Made by a program: the position numbers and the translations under genes
Assembly (NCBI GenBank): GCA_963750065.1
Contig: CAVVPK010000024.1
Coordinates: 1 to 64,000 of the forward strand
DNA length: 64,000 bases
From: CAVSRC01 sp963750065
GTDB taxonomy: Bacteria > Pseudomonadota > Alphaproteobacteria > Rhizobiales > Kaistiaceae
Direction of reading: 5' to 3'
Shown: piece after piece, positions 16,881 to 25,811 of the stretch
How positions within the stretch are numbered: the first letter of the stretch is position 1
Layout: every line of letters begins with the position of its first letter
Notes under the pieces: model-generated
What the model was told of the DNA's origin: nothing
The model's input: only the letters and a program-made list of their open reading frames with translations
Database searches by the model: none

Positions 16881-17145
16881 CCCCTAAACGCTCAAACGCC
16901 AGGTTCGAAAACACCGTCAAAAGCCAACCCCCAAATCGACCCAAACCGGGGTTCGAAAGCCTCCGAAATCCGACCCCCAAACGAATTTTTTCGAACTGAC
17001 TGTCCTCCTTCCCTAGAGTGTGCCCCTAAATTGGCCCCGGATCAAGGCGGTTCGATCCGGAGCAGAGCCGGTTCGCGGCTCAGCCACAACATACGGATTT
17101 TATGGGTGTTTTCCGGCCTAGGTCGGTTCAAGCCGGTTTGTGTGG
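16881..17145. other. Integrase-tRNA gap, presumed attachment region with repeated GTTCGA motifs
   Basis: Between the integrase and the tRNA-Ser 3' end. It contains recurring near-identical short motifs: GGTTCGAAAACACCG near 16,903, GGGGTTCGAAAGCC near 16,944, TTTTTTCGAACTG near 16,985, GGTTCGATCCGG near 17,050 and GGTTCAAGCCGG near 17,124. Such spaced repeats are what integrase arm-type sites look like, and they also mimic tRNA T-arm sequence. The strand-exchange core is expected at the tRNA 3' end. Inference from position and pattern only. Confidence 0.45.
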
Positions 17146-17235
17146 TGGCGGAGGGAGGGGGATTCGAACCCCCGTTACGGTTTCCCGTAAACACGCTTTC
17201 CAAGCGTGCGCCTTCAGCCACTCGGCCACCCCTCC
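17146..17235 (-). tRNA. tRNA-Ser(GGA)
   Basis: Read on the minus strand it begins GGAGGGGTGGCCGAGTGG and has the long variable arm of class II tRNAs (TTTACGGGAAACCGTAA), anticodon GGA in CTTGGAAAG, a T arm GGGGG-TTCGAAT-CCCCC, and an encoded CCA. The acceptor GGAGGGG pairs with TCCCTCC. The 3' end faces the integrase gene, so this tRNA is the likely integration target, kept intact at this junction. Confidence 0.97.
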
Positions 17236-17499
17236 GGGAGGGCGCCAGATAGGGCGCCTGTCAGCTTTTCGCGCGCACTATAGTCGCGACAAGGCGCCGT
17301 GCAAGGCGTCTGCCGCCGGCCCTGCCCCCCCCGCTTGCGGCAGCCGGGATACAGCCGGCATTGGGCAAAGGCGTCCCTCGGGCGATCACGCCCTTGTCGC
17401 CGGGAGTTGACCTCGCTAACGGTTGCAGACGGCACTTCGCATACCTATTTCGCGGCCCGTTGAGACGGCGCCGTTCCAAGCAGCAAGGCGGCCGGCGGC

Positions 17500-17823
17500 A
17501 TGATCGGTTTTTTCTCGCGTTTCGTCGGCCTGTGGCTGATTGCCGGCGCTCTCGTCGCGCTCGTGGTCGACGCCACCAAGAGCATTGCCGCCTCGCGGCT
17601 GGTCGTGACCTCCCTCGGCGATACCTGGGGTGGCATCAATCTGGCGTCGCTGATGTCGGTACAGCAGTTCTTCCAGCGGACGGTCGAGGCCTATGTCGGC
17701 CACTGGCTGTGGGATCCGCTGATCATGTCGATCCTGCTGCTGCCGACCTGGGCGATTCTGGGGGCGGCCGGCTTCCTGCTCACCTATTTTGGCCGGCGGC
17801 GGCGCAAAGCCGCCTATGGGTGA
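17500..17823 (+). CDS. Small conserved-looking inner-membrane protein (107 aa)
   Basis: Two hydrophobic helices: one near the N-terminus (FVGLWLIAGALVALVVDATK) and one near the C-terminus (IMSILLLPTWAILGAAGFLL) ending in a basic tail (FGRRRRKAAYG) that would face the cytoplasm. The stretch between them (SLGDTWGGINLASLMSVQQF) is probably periplasmic. It lies about 60 bp upstream of msrA on the same strand, so co-transcription is likely. I do not know a function. Confidence 0.75.
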   Translation: MIGFFSRFVGLWLIAGALVALVVDATKSIAASRLVVTSLGDTWGGINLASLMSVQQFFQRTVEAYVGHWLWDPLIMSILLLPTWAILGAAGFLLTYFGRRRRKAAYG

Positions 17824-17881
17824 CGATGACGGCACAACTAACCGCGACAATCGGCCGTGCGGCCGGGAAGGAGGACAACCC

Positions 17882-18547
17882 ATGAACATCCTCGACCTGA
17901 TGGGCCGTAGGAAGACCATGCCGGAGCCGGCAGAAGCGCTGCCCGGGCGCGATTCGCCGATCCCTACCGCCGCGACCCATTTCGTCAATCACCGGCCGCT
18001 CAAGGGACCCTTTCCCGAGGGCAGCCAGACGGCGCTTTTCGGCCTCGGCTGCTTCTGGGGGGCGGAGCGCGCCTTGTGGCAGATCCCCGGCGTCTGGGTG
18101 ACCGCGGTCGGCTATGCCGGCGGCCACACGCCCAACCCGACCTATGAGGAGGTGTGCACCGGCCGGACCGGCCACGCCGAGGTGGTGCGGGTTGTCTTCG
18201 ACCCCGCCGCGGTCAGCTACGAGACGCTGGTCAAGGCCTTCTTCGAAGCCCATGACCCGACACAGGGCATGCGCCAGGGCAACGACATCGGCACGCAATA
18301 TCGCTCGGCCATCTATGTCGCCGATACGGACCAGCGCCGGATCGCCGAAGCCGCGCGGGAAGCCTATGCCAAAGCCCTGCAGGCCAAGGGCTACGGGCCG
18401 GTGACGACCGAGATCGCCGAGACCCCGGAATTCTATTTCGCCGAGGACTATCACCAGCAGTATCTGGCCAAGAATCCCGCCGGCTATTGCGGCCTCGGCG
18501 GTACCGGCGTGGCCTGTCCGATCGGACTTGGAGTCGCGGCACATTGA
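17882..18547 (+). CDS. msrA: Peptide methionine-S-sulfoxide reductase
   Basis: 221 residues with the MsrA active-site motif GCFWG at 56-60 (nucleophile Cys57) and the later conserved segments GYAGGHTPNPTYEEVC, TGHAEVV, DPTQGMRQGNDIGTQYRSA and EDYHQQYL. The C-terminal NPAGYCGLGGTGVACPIG carries two cysteines that can act as resolving residues. It reduces the S form of methionine sulfoxide in oxidised proteins with thioredoxin. ATG at 17882 follows a near-perfect AGGAGG, which settles the start. A CHAD gene follows closely on the same strand. Confidence 0.97.
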   Translation: MNILDLMGRRKTMPEPAEALPGRDSPIPTAATHFVNHRPLKGPFPEGSQTALFGLGCFWGAERALWQIPGVWVTAVGYAGGHTPNPTYEEVCTGRTGHAEVVRVVFDPAAVSYETLVKAFFEAHDPTQGMRQGNDIGTQYRSAIYVADTDQRRIAEAAREAYAKALQAKGYGPVTTEIAETPEFYFAEDYHQQYLAKNPAGYCGLGGTGVACPIGLGVAAH

Positions 18548-18569
18548 CCCCCTGACGGTGGCTCGACCG

Positions 18570-19472
18570 ATGGATACGCCTGTGCATAATGCGCCGCCGG
18601 CAGAAGGACTCCAGGTGCTGGATCACATCGACAAGGACGAAGACGTCGCCGTGTCGCTGCTGCGCCTGGCCGGAGACGATCTTGCCGCGGCGCGGCGCGA
18701 GCTTACCGGCGGTGCGGCGCGCGCCAAGCGTGTCCACGGCGTTCGCCAGCGCTTGAAGCGGGTGCGCACGCTTCTGCGCGTGTTCGAAGCCGGTCCGAGC
18801 GAGCCTGCGCGGGCGGCGCGCCAGTCGCTGACCGGCATCGCGCGGATGCTGGCCGGCGCCCGCGATGCCGATGTCGCCGCGGCGAGCGCCCGCGAGCTTG
18901 CCGCCACCGCGCCACGCGCCGCCGAACTCGGCTTCGATCGCATCGTGGCCGACCTCGAGCAGGAAGCCGTGCGCACCCACCGCGACAGGACGCCGCTGGC
19001 GGAGGTCGATCGGCGGCTGGCCGCGCTGGCCGACCAGGTGGCCGCTCTGGCGCATGATCTCCCGGATGGCCCGGTGTTGCTCGAAAGAGGGCTCGACAGG
19101 GCCTATCGCCGGGGACGGCGGTGGATGCGCCGGGCGCATGTGAGCCTTGCGACGGCCGACCTGCACAGCTGGCGCAAGAACGTAAAGGACCTCTGGCACC
19201 TCGTGTCGCTGACCCACATGCGCATCAGCCGCAAGGGCCAGAAGCTCGAGCCGGTGCTCGAACGGCTGGCGAGCCTGCTCGGCCTCGATCACGACCACGC
19301 GGTACTGGCCGAGAAGCTGGCCTTGTCGCCGACCGGCGATCTGGCGCTGATGGCGCAGCTGGCGCTGATCGCCGACCGGCGGCGCGAACTCGAGGCGGAA
19401 GCCTTCGAGCTCGGGGACGTGGCCTATGCCGAATCGCCCAAGGCCTTCGTGCGCGGTCTTCTGGCGCGTTGA
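18570..19472 (+). CDS. CHAD domain-containing protein
   Basis: About 300 residues rich in Arg, Leu, Ala and His. The conserved-histidine alpha-helical pattern of CHAD proteins is visible: AKRVHGVRQRLKRVRTLLRV in the first helical repeat, later LHSWRKNVKDLWHLV and LGLDHDHAVL. CHAD proteins bind polyphosphate through such positive helical bundles and are often near polyphosphate or phosphate genes, though none is seen here. I start at ATG 18570, outside msrA; an earlier ATG at 18528 would overlap msrA by 20 bases. Confidence 0.82.
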   Translation: MDTPVHNAPPAEGLQVLDHIDKDEDVAVSLLRLAGDDLAAARRELTGGAARAKRVHGVRQRLKRVRTLLRVFEAGPSEPARAARQSLTGIARMLAGARDADVAAASARELAATAPRAAELGFDRIVADLEQEAVRTHRDRTPLAEVDRRLAALADQVAALAHDLPDGPVLLERGLDRAYRRGRRWMRRAHVSLATADLHSWRKNVKDLWHLVSLTHMRISRKGQKLEPVLERLASLLGLDHDHAVLAEKLALSPTGDLALMAQLALIADRRRELEAEAFELGDVAYAESPKAFVRGLLAR

Positions 19473-19489
19473 GATGGCCCCAACCGGCG

Positions 19490-20443
19490 TCAGTTGGCCG
19501 TCATTGCCGGCCGCGGCTCGGGCACCGGAATACCGGCCGTCAGCGCCACGCCGCCGGGCCCTTCGGTTAACACCTGCCGGCAGGCGGCCGGCAGATTGGC
19601 GAGCGTCTTCTCCGGCGGCGGCGGCTTCGGCTTCACCGGATGCTTGGGTGGTGGCGGCGGCGGCCGGAACCACCAGGCAAGGTCCTTGCCGCAGCCGTCA
19701 CCGGGCGGCGGGGCCGCCTGGTCGACGCAGCCGGCTATGCCCGGCGGGCAGGCGAGGCGCACATGCATGTGGTCGTCGTGGCCGTACCACGGACGAATCT
19801 TCCTCAGCCAGGCGCGGTCGGTGCCGGCGGTCTCGCACAGCTGCTTCTTGATTGCCGGGCTGGCAAAGATGCGCACCACCTGCGGATAGGACGCCGCCAC
19901 CTCGTAGAGCCTGAGGTCGACGCTCGACCATTTGCGGGCGTTGAGCGTCAGCCGCTTGCCTTTGACCAGAAGCGACTGGGCGCCCATGGTCTCGCGCTCG
20001 GCGCGGCTCAAGACGTGATCGGGCATCGGCTCGAGCCAGATGTCGACGTCGAGGCCGATCTGGTGGCTGGCATGGCCGCTGATCATCGGGCCGCCGCGCG
20101 GTTGCGACATGTCGCCGATCAGCAGACCGTTCCAGCCCGCCTTGGCAGCGTCCGCCGAGAATTGCTCGATATACTTGATGAGCTCCGGCTGGCCCCAGTT
20201 GCGGTTGCGCGACAGGCGCATCACCTGCCAGTGCGGCCCGGTGATGGGCAGCGCCTCGCCGCCGGCCATGCAGCCATCGGCGTAGGAGCCAATTGGTCGG
20301 GGTTCGCCGGGCGCCGGCACCTCGGCCTTGCTGAACAGCACCTTCGCCGGCGTCGCGGCGGAGAGCGTCGCCGCATTGGCGCCGGCGGTCGCCACGGCGG
20401 CAGCGGCAAGGAAAAGGCTGATCGTCAGGGCGCGCATCGGCAT
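19490..20443 (-). CDS. mepA: Penicillin-insensitive murein endopeptidase
   Basis: 317 residues with a signal peptide (hydrophobic LTISLFLAAAAVATAG then ANA). The LAS-type zinc peptidase motifs are clear: GHASHQIGLDVDIW at 123-136 supplies zinc ligands His124 and Asp132-type acid, and WYGHDDHMHVRL near residue 225 supplies the second metal motif. It cleaves D-Ala-meso-DAP cross-links in the periplasm. The proline-rich stretch PPPPPPKHPVKPKPPPP near the C-terminus is an unusual linker before a short conserved-looking tail (LPAACRQVL). The gene converges with the CHAD gene, 17 bp apart. Confidence 0.95.
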   Translation of the reverse strand: MPMRALTISLFLAAAAVATAGANAATLSAATPAKVLFSKAEVPAPGEPRPIGSYADGCMAGGEALPITGPHWQVMRLSRNRNWGQPELIKYIEQFSADAAKAGWNGLLIGDMSQPRGGPMISGHASHQIGLDVDIWLEPMPDHVLSRAERETMGAQSLLVKGKRLTLNARKWSSVDLRLYEVAASYPQVVRIFASPAIKKQLCETAGTDRAWLRKIRPWYGHDDHMHVRLACPPGIAGCVDQAAPPPGDGCGKDLAWWFRPPPPPPKHPVKPKPPPPEKTLANLPAACRQVLTEGPGGVALTAGIPVPEPRPAMTAN

Positions 20444-20589
20444 CTCTTCCGGGAGGTTCGGTGCAAGGCGTTAACGGAGAGCTAACCTTCCCCTCTCCTT
20501 TGTCCCGGCCGATTATGGCGACCCCGCGGCGCCCGGCAAGCGAAGCCGTTCACATTTGCCGACGCGGTTGCGCGCCGGCCACGCGCCTC

Positions 20590-21784
20590 TCAGCCCGGCG
20601 GATCGAAGGGCAGGCCGACATAGTTCTCGGCCAACGAGGTCATGGCAGCCTCCGACCCGGTCACATAGTCGAGTTCGGCCACCTGCCGGCGGCGGTCGAA
20701 CGGACTGGCCGCCGGATCGGGATGCAGCAGCGTCGTCATCCACCACGAGAAGCGCTGTGCCTTCCACACCCGGCGCAGGCAGCGGGCCGAATAGCCGGCA
20801 AGCAGCGCCTCGTCGCCATGCGCGTAGAAGGCGGCAAGCGCCTCGTTGAGATAGCGCACGTCGGCCATCGCCAGGTTCATGCCCTTGGCGCCGGTCGGCG
20901 GCACGATATGGGCCGAATCGCCGGCAAGGTACAGCCGGCCGAACTGCATCGGCTCGGTGACGAACGAGCGCATGGGCGTGATGCCCTTCTGCAGGATCGG
21001 TCCCTCGGTGATGTGGAAGCCGCCATCGCCGAGCGCGGTGCGCTTCTGCAGGGCCGCCCAGATGCGTTCGTCCGGCCAGGTGTCGATGTCCTCGTCGGGC
21101 GCGACCTGGAGATAGTAGCGCTGCAGGCTCGCCGAGCGGGTCGACAGCAGCGCGAAGCCCTCGTCGGTGTGGGTGTAGATCAGCTCGGGCGAGGCCTGCG
21201 GCGCCTCCGTCAGGATGCCGAGCCAGGCGAAGGGATAGACGCGGTCGAAGAACGACAACACGCCCTCGGGGACGGCCGGCCGGCAAATGCCGTGAAAGCC
21301 GTCGCAGCCGGCGATGAAATCGCAGTGCATCTCCTCTTCCGCCCCGTCGCGGCGGAAGGTGATGCGCGGGCTGTCGCTTTCGAGGTCGTGGACGTCGACG
21401 TCGCTCACCTCGAAATGGATCGTCCCGCCGGCAGCTAGGCGTGCAGCGATGATGTCCTTGACCGCCTCCTGCTGGCCGTAGACGGTGATCTGCTTGCCAC
21501 CGGTCAGCGACGGGAAATCGATGCGATGGCCGCGTCCCTGGAAGCGCAGCTCGATGCCGGCGTGGACCTGCCCCTCCGCCCGCATGCGCGTCCCCAGGCC
21601 CGCGGCGTTGAGCATGTCGACGGCGCCCTGTTCGAGCACGCCGGCACGCACGCGGTTCTCGACATAGTCGCGGCTGCGGTTCTCGATGACGATCGACTCG
21701 ATCCCGGCCTCAGCCAGGAGGTGGGAGAGGAACAGGCCCGCCGGGCCTGCTCCAATGATCCCGATCTTGGGTTCGCGTCGCCAT
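20590..21784 (-). CDS. pobA: 4-hydroxybenzoate 3-monooxygenase-like FAD hydroxylase (N-terminal frameshift)
   Basis: The FAD-binding loop GIIGAGPAGLF, the PobA-type stretch RAGVLEQGAVDMLNAAG, the HFEVSDVDV region, the DG motif GCDGFHGICRP and the GD motif AGDSAHIVPPTGAKGMN are all present in the right order, giving about 397 residues. The enzyme class converts 4-hydroxybenzoate to protocatechuate with NAD(P)H and oxygen. The ATG at 21784 overlaps the aldehyde dehydrogenase stop as TGATG. One surplus base in GGG at 21769-21771 must be removed to read MATRTKIGIIGAG; otherwise the longest intact frame starts only at Met 21651. Paralogues acting on related phenols cannot be excluded. Confidence 0.85.
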
Positions 21785-23233
21785 CAGAACGGATAGTGCA
21801 TCGGCTCGGTCTGGATCGTGATCCAGCGCAGCTCGGTGAACTCGTCGATGGCCGCCTTGCCGCCGAAACGGCCATAGCCGCTCGCCTTGGTGCCGCCGAA
21901 GGGCATCTGCGCCTCGTCGTGCACGGTCGGGCCGTTGATGTGGCAGATGCCCGATTCGATGCGCTTGGCGACCTTGAGCGCGCGGGCGATGTCCTTGGAA
22001 TAGACCGCCGAGGAAAGCCCGTATTCGGTGTCGTTGGCGACCTTGATCGCCTCTTCGTCGCCGTTGACGCGGATGACGCTGACCACCGGCCCGAAGGATT
22101 CCTCCTCATAGAGGCGCATGGCCGGCGTGACGCCGTCGACCACCGTCGCCTGCATGATCGCGGTGGTGCTGGGTCCGCCGGAGAGCACCTTGGCCCCCTT
22201 GGCAACGGCGTCCTTGATGAGATCGCCGACGCGCCCCGCCGCTTCCGCGGTGATGCATGAGCCGAGCACCACCTGACCGCGCGGGTCGCCGGCCGGCAGC
22301 GCGCTCGCCTTGGCGGCGAACTTGGCCAGGAAGGCATCGGCGATGCGGTTGTCGATGACGATCTTCTCGGTCGACATGCAGATCTGACCGGCATTGGCGA
22401 AGGCGCCGAAGGCGGCGGCGTTGACCGCCTCGTCGATGTCGGCGTCGTCGAGGATGACCAGCGGCGCCTTGCCGCCGAGTTCGAGCAGCACCGGCTTCAG
22501 GTAGCGCCCGGCGGTCTCGGCGATGATGCGCCCGATGCGCGTGGCGCCGGTGAAGTTGATGCGGCGCACCTGAGGATGGGCGATCAGCGCCTCGACCACC
22601 TGGGCGGCGTCTGCCGGCGCGTTCGAGACCAGGTTGATGGTGCCCTTGGGCAGTCCCGCCTCGCGGAAGGCTTCGACGATGAGCGCATGGGTGCGCGGGC
22701 AGCGCTCGGACGACTTGAAGACGATCGTGTTGCCGCAGGCCAGCGGCATGGCGATCGAACGCACGCCGAGGATGATCGGCGCGTTCCACGGCGCGATCGC
22801 CAGGCACACGCCGACCGGCTGGCGGATGGCGAAGGCCATCATGCCCGGCCGGTTGGAGGGGATGACCTCGCCGGTGATCTGGGTGGTCATCGAAGCGGCT
22901 TCGCGGATCATGTCGGCAGCCAGCGCGACGTTGAAATGCGACCAGTGCGCCGGGCTGCCGGTTTCGGCGACCACCGCGGCGGCGAAATCCTCGGCCTTTG
23001 CCTGCAGGATGTCGGCGGCCTTCATCAGGACGCGGCGGCGCTCGCCGGGCAGCATCGCGGACCACTCGGGAAACGCGGCCGCGGCGGCATCGGCGGCATG
23101 GGTTGCGTCGCTCACGCTAAGCCGCGGCGGCGCGCGTGGCAACGTCCCCGGTGACCGGGTCGATCCGGTCGAAGGTGCGGTCTCCTCCGGCCGCGACCTC
23201 GCGGTCGGCAATGATCAGTCTGGTCTGGAACAT
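21784..23233 (-). CDS. NAD(P)-dependent aldehyde dehydrogenase, benzaldehyde/vanillin dehydrogenase type (N-terminal frameshift)
   Basis: About 480 residues. NAD-binding and catalytic features include APWNAPIILGVRSIAMPLA, FTGATRIGRII, the catalytic Glu in LLELGGKAPLV and the nucleophilic Cys in NAGQICMSTEK, followed by EESFGPVVSV. These segments resemble aromatic aldehyde dehydrogenases. The true start is ATG 23233 (MFQTRLIIADREVA) behind GGAGGGG; a surplus base at 23119-23120 shifts the frame after VTGDVATRAAA, so the main 475-residue frame begins with a false N-terminus. It would oxidise an aromatic aldehyde to the acid used by the PobA-like hydroxylase, to which it is translationally coupled. 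Confidence 0.85.
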
Positions 23234-24139
23234 GGGATTCCCCTCCATTCTTGGCCGCTGCACCGGCGGCAACGCCACCGGGGAGGCCGCTATCGTTACC
23301 CTTGCGGGCCCTTGTGTGGTCGTCGCCTCGATTTCTTCCCGCCTGTCGCCGTCTCTCACCTCGGGCGGTGGCAGGCCGTGCTCCGCGGCACCTTCGATGA
23401 GCCTCGGCTCATGGATCCCGCCGACGCCGAGATAGGCCTCGCGCACGGCAGGGTCGGCGCTGAGATCGCTGGCGATGCCGTGGCCGACGATGCGGCCAGT
23501 CTCGATCAGATAGCCGCGATCGGCAATGCGCAGACTCTGCTTGGCGTTCTGCTCGACCAGCAGGATGCCGACGCCGCTCTTGCGCACGGCGGCGAGCGAT
23601 TCGAACAATTCGTGCGCCAGAAGCGGCGACAGGCCGAGCGAGGGCTCGTCGAGCAGCAGGAATTCGGGCGCCGACATCATGGCGCGGCCGATCGCCACCA
23701 TCTGCTGCTCGCCGCCGCTCATGGTGCGCGCCGGCTGGCTGAAGCGTTCGCGCAGGCGCGGGAACAGCTCGATCACGCGCTCCAGGTTGCGCTTGGCGCT
23801 GTGGCGGGCGCGGCGGGCATAGGCGCCGAGCTGCAGGTTCTCGCGCACCGTCAGGTCGCCGAAAATGCCGCGCCCTTCCGGCACTAGAGCGACACCGGCC
23901 TCGACGATCTCGTGCGGCGGCAGGACGGCCAGCTCGCGGCTGCCAAGCGTCACCGAGCCGCCGGGTAAGAGCGGCACCAGACCGGCAATGACCCGCAGCA
24001 GCGTGCTTTTGCCGGCGCCGTTGGCGCCGAGGATGACCACGATCTCGCCGCCGTCGATCTCGATATCGACGTCGGCAAGCGCGGTGTGCTTGCCATAGGC
24101 GGCGGCGGCGTTGGAGACCCTAAGCAACGGCATCTCCAA
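23117..24139 (-). CDS. livF: Branched-chain amino acid-type ABC transporter ATP-binding protein LivF
   Basis: Residues 1-235 are a complete LivF: Walker A GANGAGKST, Q-loop region, signature MSGGEQQMVAIGRAMM, Walker B EFLLLDEPSLGLSP and H-loop VEQNAK, ending REAYLG as the family normally does. The frame then stays open for another 105 codons, running straight through the ribosome site and first 38 codons of the aldehyde dehydrogenase before stopping at 23117. LivF proper should end near 23,430, so either a stop has been lost to an indel or there is a true C-terminal tail. The start overlaps the end of the fused permease gene by 20 bases. Confidence 0.88.
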   Translation of the reverse strand: MEMPLLRVSNAAAAYGKHTALADVDIEIDGGEIVVILGANGAGKSTLLRVIAGLVPLLPGGSVTLGSRELAVLPPHEIVEAGVALVPEGRGIFGDLTVRENLQLGAYARRARHSAKRNLERVIELFPRLRERFSQPARTMSGGEQQMVAIGRAMMSAPEFLLLDEPSLGLSPLLAHELFESLAAVRKSGVGILLVEQNAKQSLRIADRGYLIETGRIVGHGIASDLSADPAVREAYLGVGGIHEPRLIEGAAEHGLPPPEVRDGDRREEIEATTTQGPARVTIAASPVALPPVQRPRMEGNPMFQTRLIIADREVAAGGDRTFDRIDPVTGDVATRAAAA

Positions 24140-25811
24140 TATAGGCGGCGATCACCTCGCGGTCGGAGAGCACGGCTTCGGGCGAGCCGTCGGCGAGCTT
24201 CTGGCCGGCATTCATCACCACGCAGCGGTCGCAGAGCGAGCGGATGGCGTCCATGACGTGCTCGACCAGGATGATGGTCAGGCCCTCCTCGCGTAGCGAG
24301 CGGATGAGCTCGACGCCGATCAAGAGCTCGCGTGGGTTCAAACCCGCGAGCCACTCGTCGAGCAGCAGGATCTGCGGATCGAGCGCCAGCGCCCGGGCGA
24401 GTTCCAGCCGCTTCTGGTCGATATAGGTGAGCTGGCCGGCGGGGACATCGGCGCGCTTTGCCAGTCCGACGCGGTCGAGCAGCGCTTCGGCGCGCTTGCG
24501 CGCCGCCTGTCCCCACAATGGATTGTGGCGGAAGGCGAGGCCGGCGATGACGTTGTCGCGGCAGCTCATGGATTCCAGCACGCGCACCAGCTGGAAGGTG
24601 CGGGCGATGCCGAGGCGGGCGATCTGATTGGCCGGCAGGCGGGAAATGTCATGGCCGCCGAGGCGGATCTCGCCGCCGTCGGGGCTGAGCGCGCCAGAAA
24701 TCAGGTTGAGCGCCGTCGTCTTGCCCGAGCCGTTCGGCCCGATGAGGCCGACGATCTCGCCCTCGGCCACGCTCATGGTGAGATTGCTGACCGCAGTGAG
24801 GCCGCCGAAGGTCTTGGTCAGGCGGTCGATCTCGAGCAGCGCACCCGCATTCATGGCCTGCGGACGCGCGGCGGCACGAAGCGGCACCAGCGCCCGCAGG
24901 CCTCCCCCCCTCCAACGGTCGGCAAGGCCGATCACCCCGTTGGGCAGGAAATAGACGATGACGATGAAGACCACGCCCAACACGATGTTGAAATGGTTGG
25001 GGAAGTTGACGGCGATCGTCTCCAGGAGAAAGGACAGCGGCACCACGCCGAAGAGCGGCCCGTAGAGGCGCCCGGTGCCGCCGAGCAGCGCCATGATGAC
25101 CACCTGGAAGGAGAGCATCGGATTGAAGGCGAGCGCCGGATCGATATAGGTGTAGCGCGGCGCCATGATGGCTCCGGTGGCGCTCATGAAGGCGGCGCTG
25201 ACGGCGAACAGAATCAGCTTGGCGGCGGTCGTGTTGATGGCGACGTGGCGGGCGACGGTTTCGTCGTTGCCGATGACGTTGAGCGCCAGTCCGAGGCGCG
25301 AGCGGCCGGTGAGCCAGCCGACCAGGAAGACCAGGACGGCGAGGCCCAAGAGCTCCCAGAAGATCTGCTCCTGGCCGATGTCGAGGAAGATGTAGCGGCC
25401 GACGGTGTGCGAGACCTTGATCTCGTACCAGGCGACGATCTGGCGGATCAGTTCCGCCAGGCCGAAGGTGAAGATGACGAAAAAGATGCCGCGTAAGCGT
25501 AGCGTCGCCAGGCCGACGACCAGCGCGACGGCGACGCCGACCAGCGCCGCCACGAGGATGACCAGCGGCAGCGGCAGCACGTCGGAGAGCACCGCCATGG
25601 TGTAGGCGCCGATGCCGAAGAAGGCGGCAGTGGCCAGCGAGACGTAGCGTGTCGGGCCGGAGAACAGCGTCCAGGCCGTCGCCAGCACCACGAACTGTAG
25701 CAGGCTGATGCCGAACGAGACGTAATAGCCATTGGCGACGAGCGGGAAGCCCGCCAGCGCAGCGACCGCGACGACCAGCAGCGGTACCTGCCAAAGACGC
25801 TGCCCGTTCAC
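24120..25811 (-). CDS. Fused ABC transporter permease-ATPase, LivM-LivG
   Basis: 563 residues. The first 310 are a LivM permease with about nine hydrophobic segments and the conserved loop TGRSRLGLALNVIGNDETVA. The last 240 are a LivG ATPase: Walker A GPNGSGKTT, the LivG-type signature LTYIDQKRLELARALA and Walker B ILLLDEWLAGLNP. Such LivM-LivG fusions occur in other alphaproteobacteria. The GTG start at 25811 overlaps the LivH stop (GTGA). With LivH, LivF and the periplasmic protein it forms a full importer; in this context the substrate may be an aromatic acid rather than an amino acid, as known for several liv-type systems. Confidence 0.9.
   Translation of the reverse strand: MNGQRLWQVPLLVVAVAALAGFPLVANGYYVSFGISLLQFVVLATAWTLFSGPTRYVSLATAAFFGIGAYTMAVLSDVLPLPLVILVAALVGVAVALVVGLATLRLRGIFFVIFTFGLAELIRQIVAWYEIKVSHTVGRYIFLDIGQEQIFWELLGLAVLVFLVGWLTGRSRLGLALNVIGNDETVARHVAINTTAAKLILFAVSAAFMSATGAIMAPRYTYIDPALAFNPMLSFQVVIMALLGGTGRLYGPLFGVVPLSFLLETIAVNFPNHFNIVLGVVFIVIVYFLPNGVIGLADRWRGGGLRALVPLRAAARPQAMNAGALLEIDRLTKTFGGLTAVSNLTMSVAEGEIVGLIGPNGSGKTTALNLISGALSPDGGEIRLGGHDISRLPANQIARLGIARTFQLVRVLESMSCRDNVIAGLAFRHNPLWGQAARKRAEALLDRVGLAKRADVPAGQLTYIDQKRLELARALALDPQILLLDEWLAGLNPRELLIGVELIRSLREEGLTIILVEHVMDAIRSLCDRCVVMNAGQKLADGSPEAVLSDREVIAAYIGDAVA

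Noticed and set aside
16895..17135. GTTCGAA-containing repeats read as extra tRNA fragments
   Set aside because: They resemble isolated T-loop sequences but no other tRNA arm can be folded around them; better explained as integrase arm sites.
23117..23233. Treating the LivF-aldehyde dehydrogenase read-through as a proven fusion
   Set aside because: Other one-base indels lie nearby and the second gene keeps its own ribosome site and start, so separate genes are more likely.
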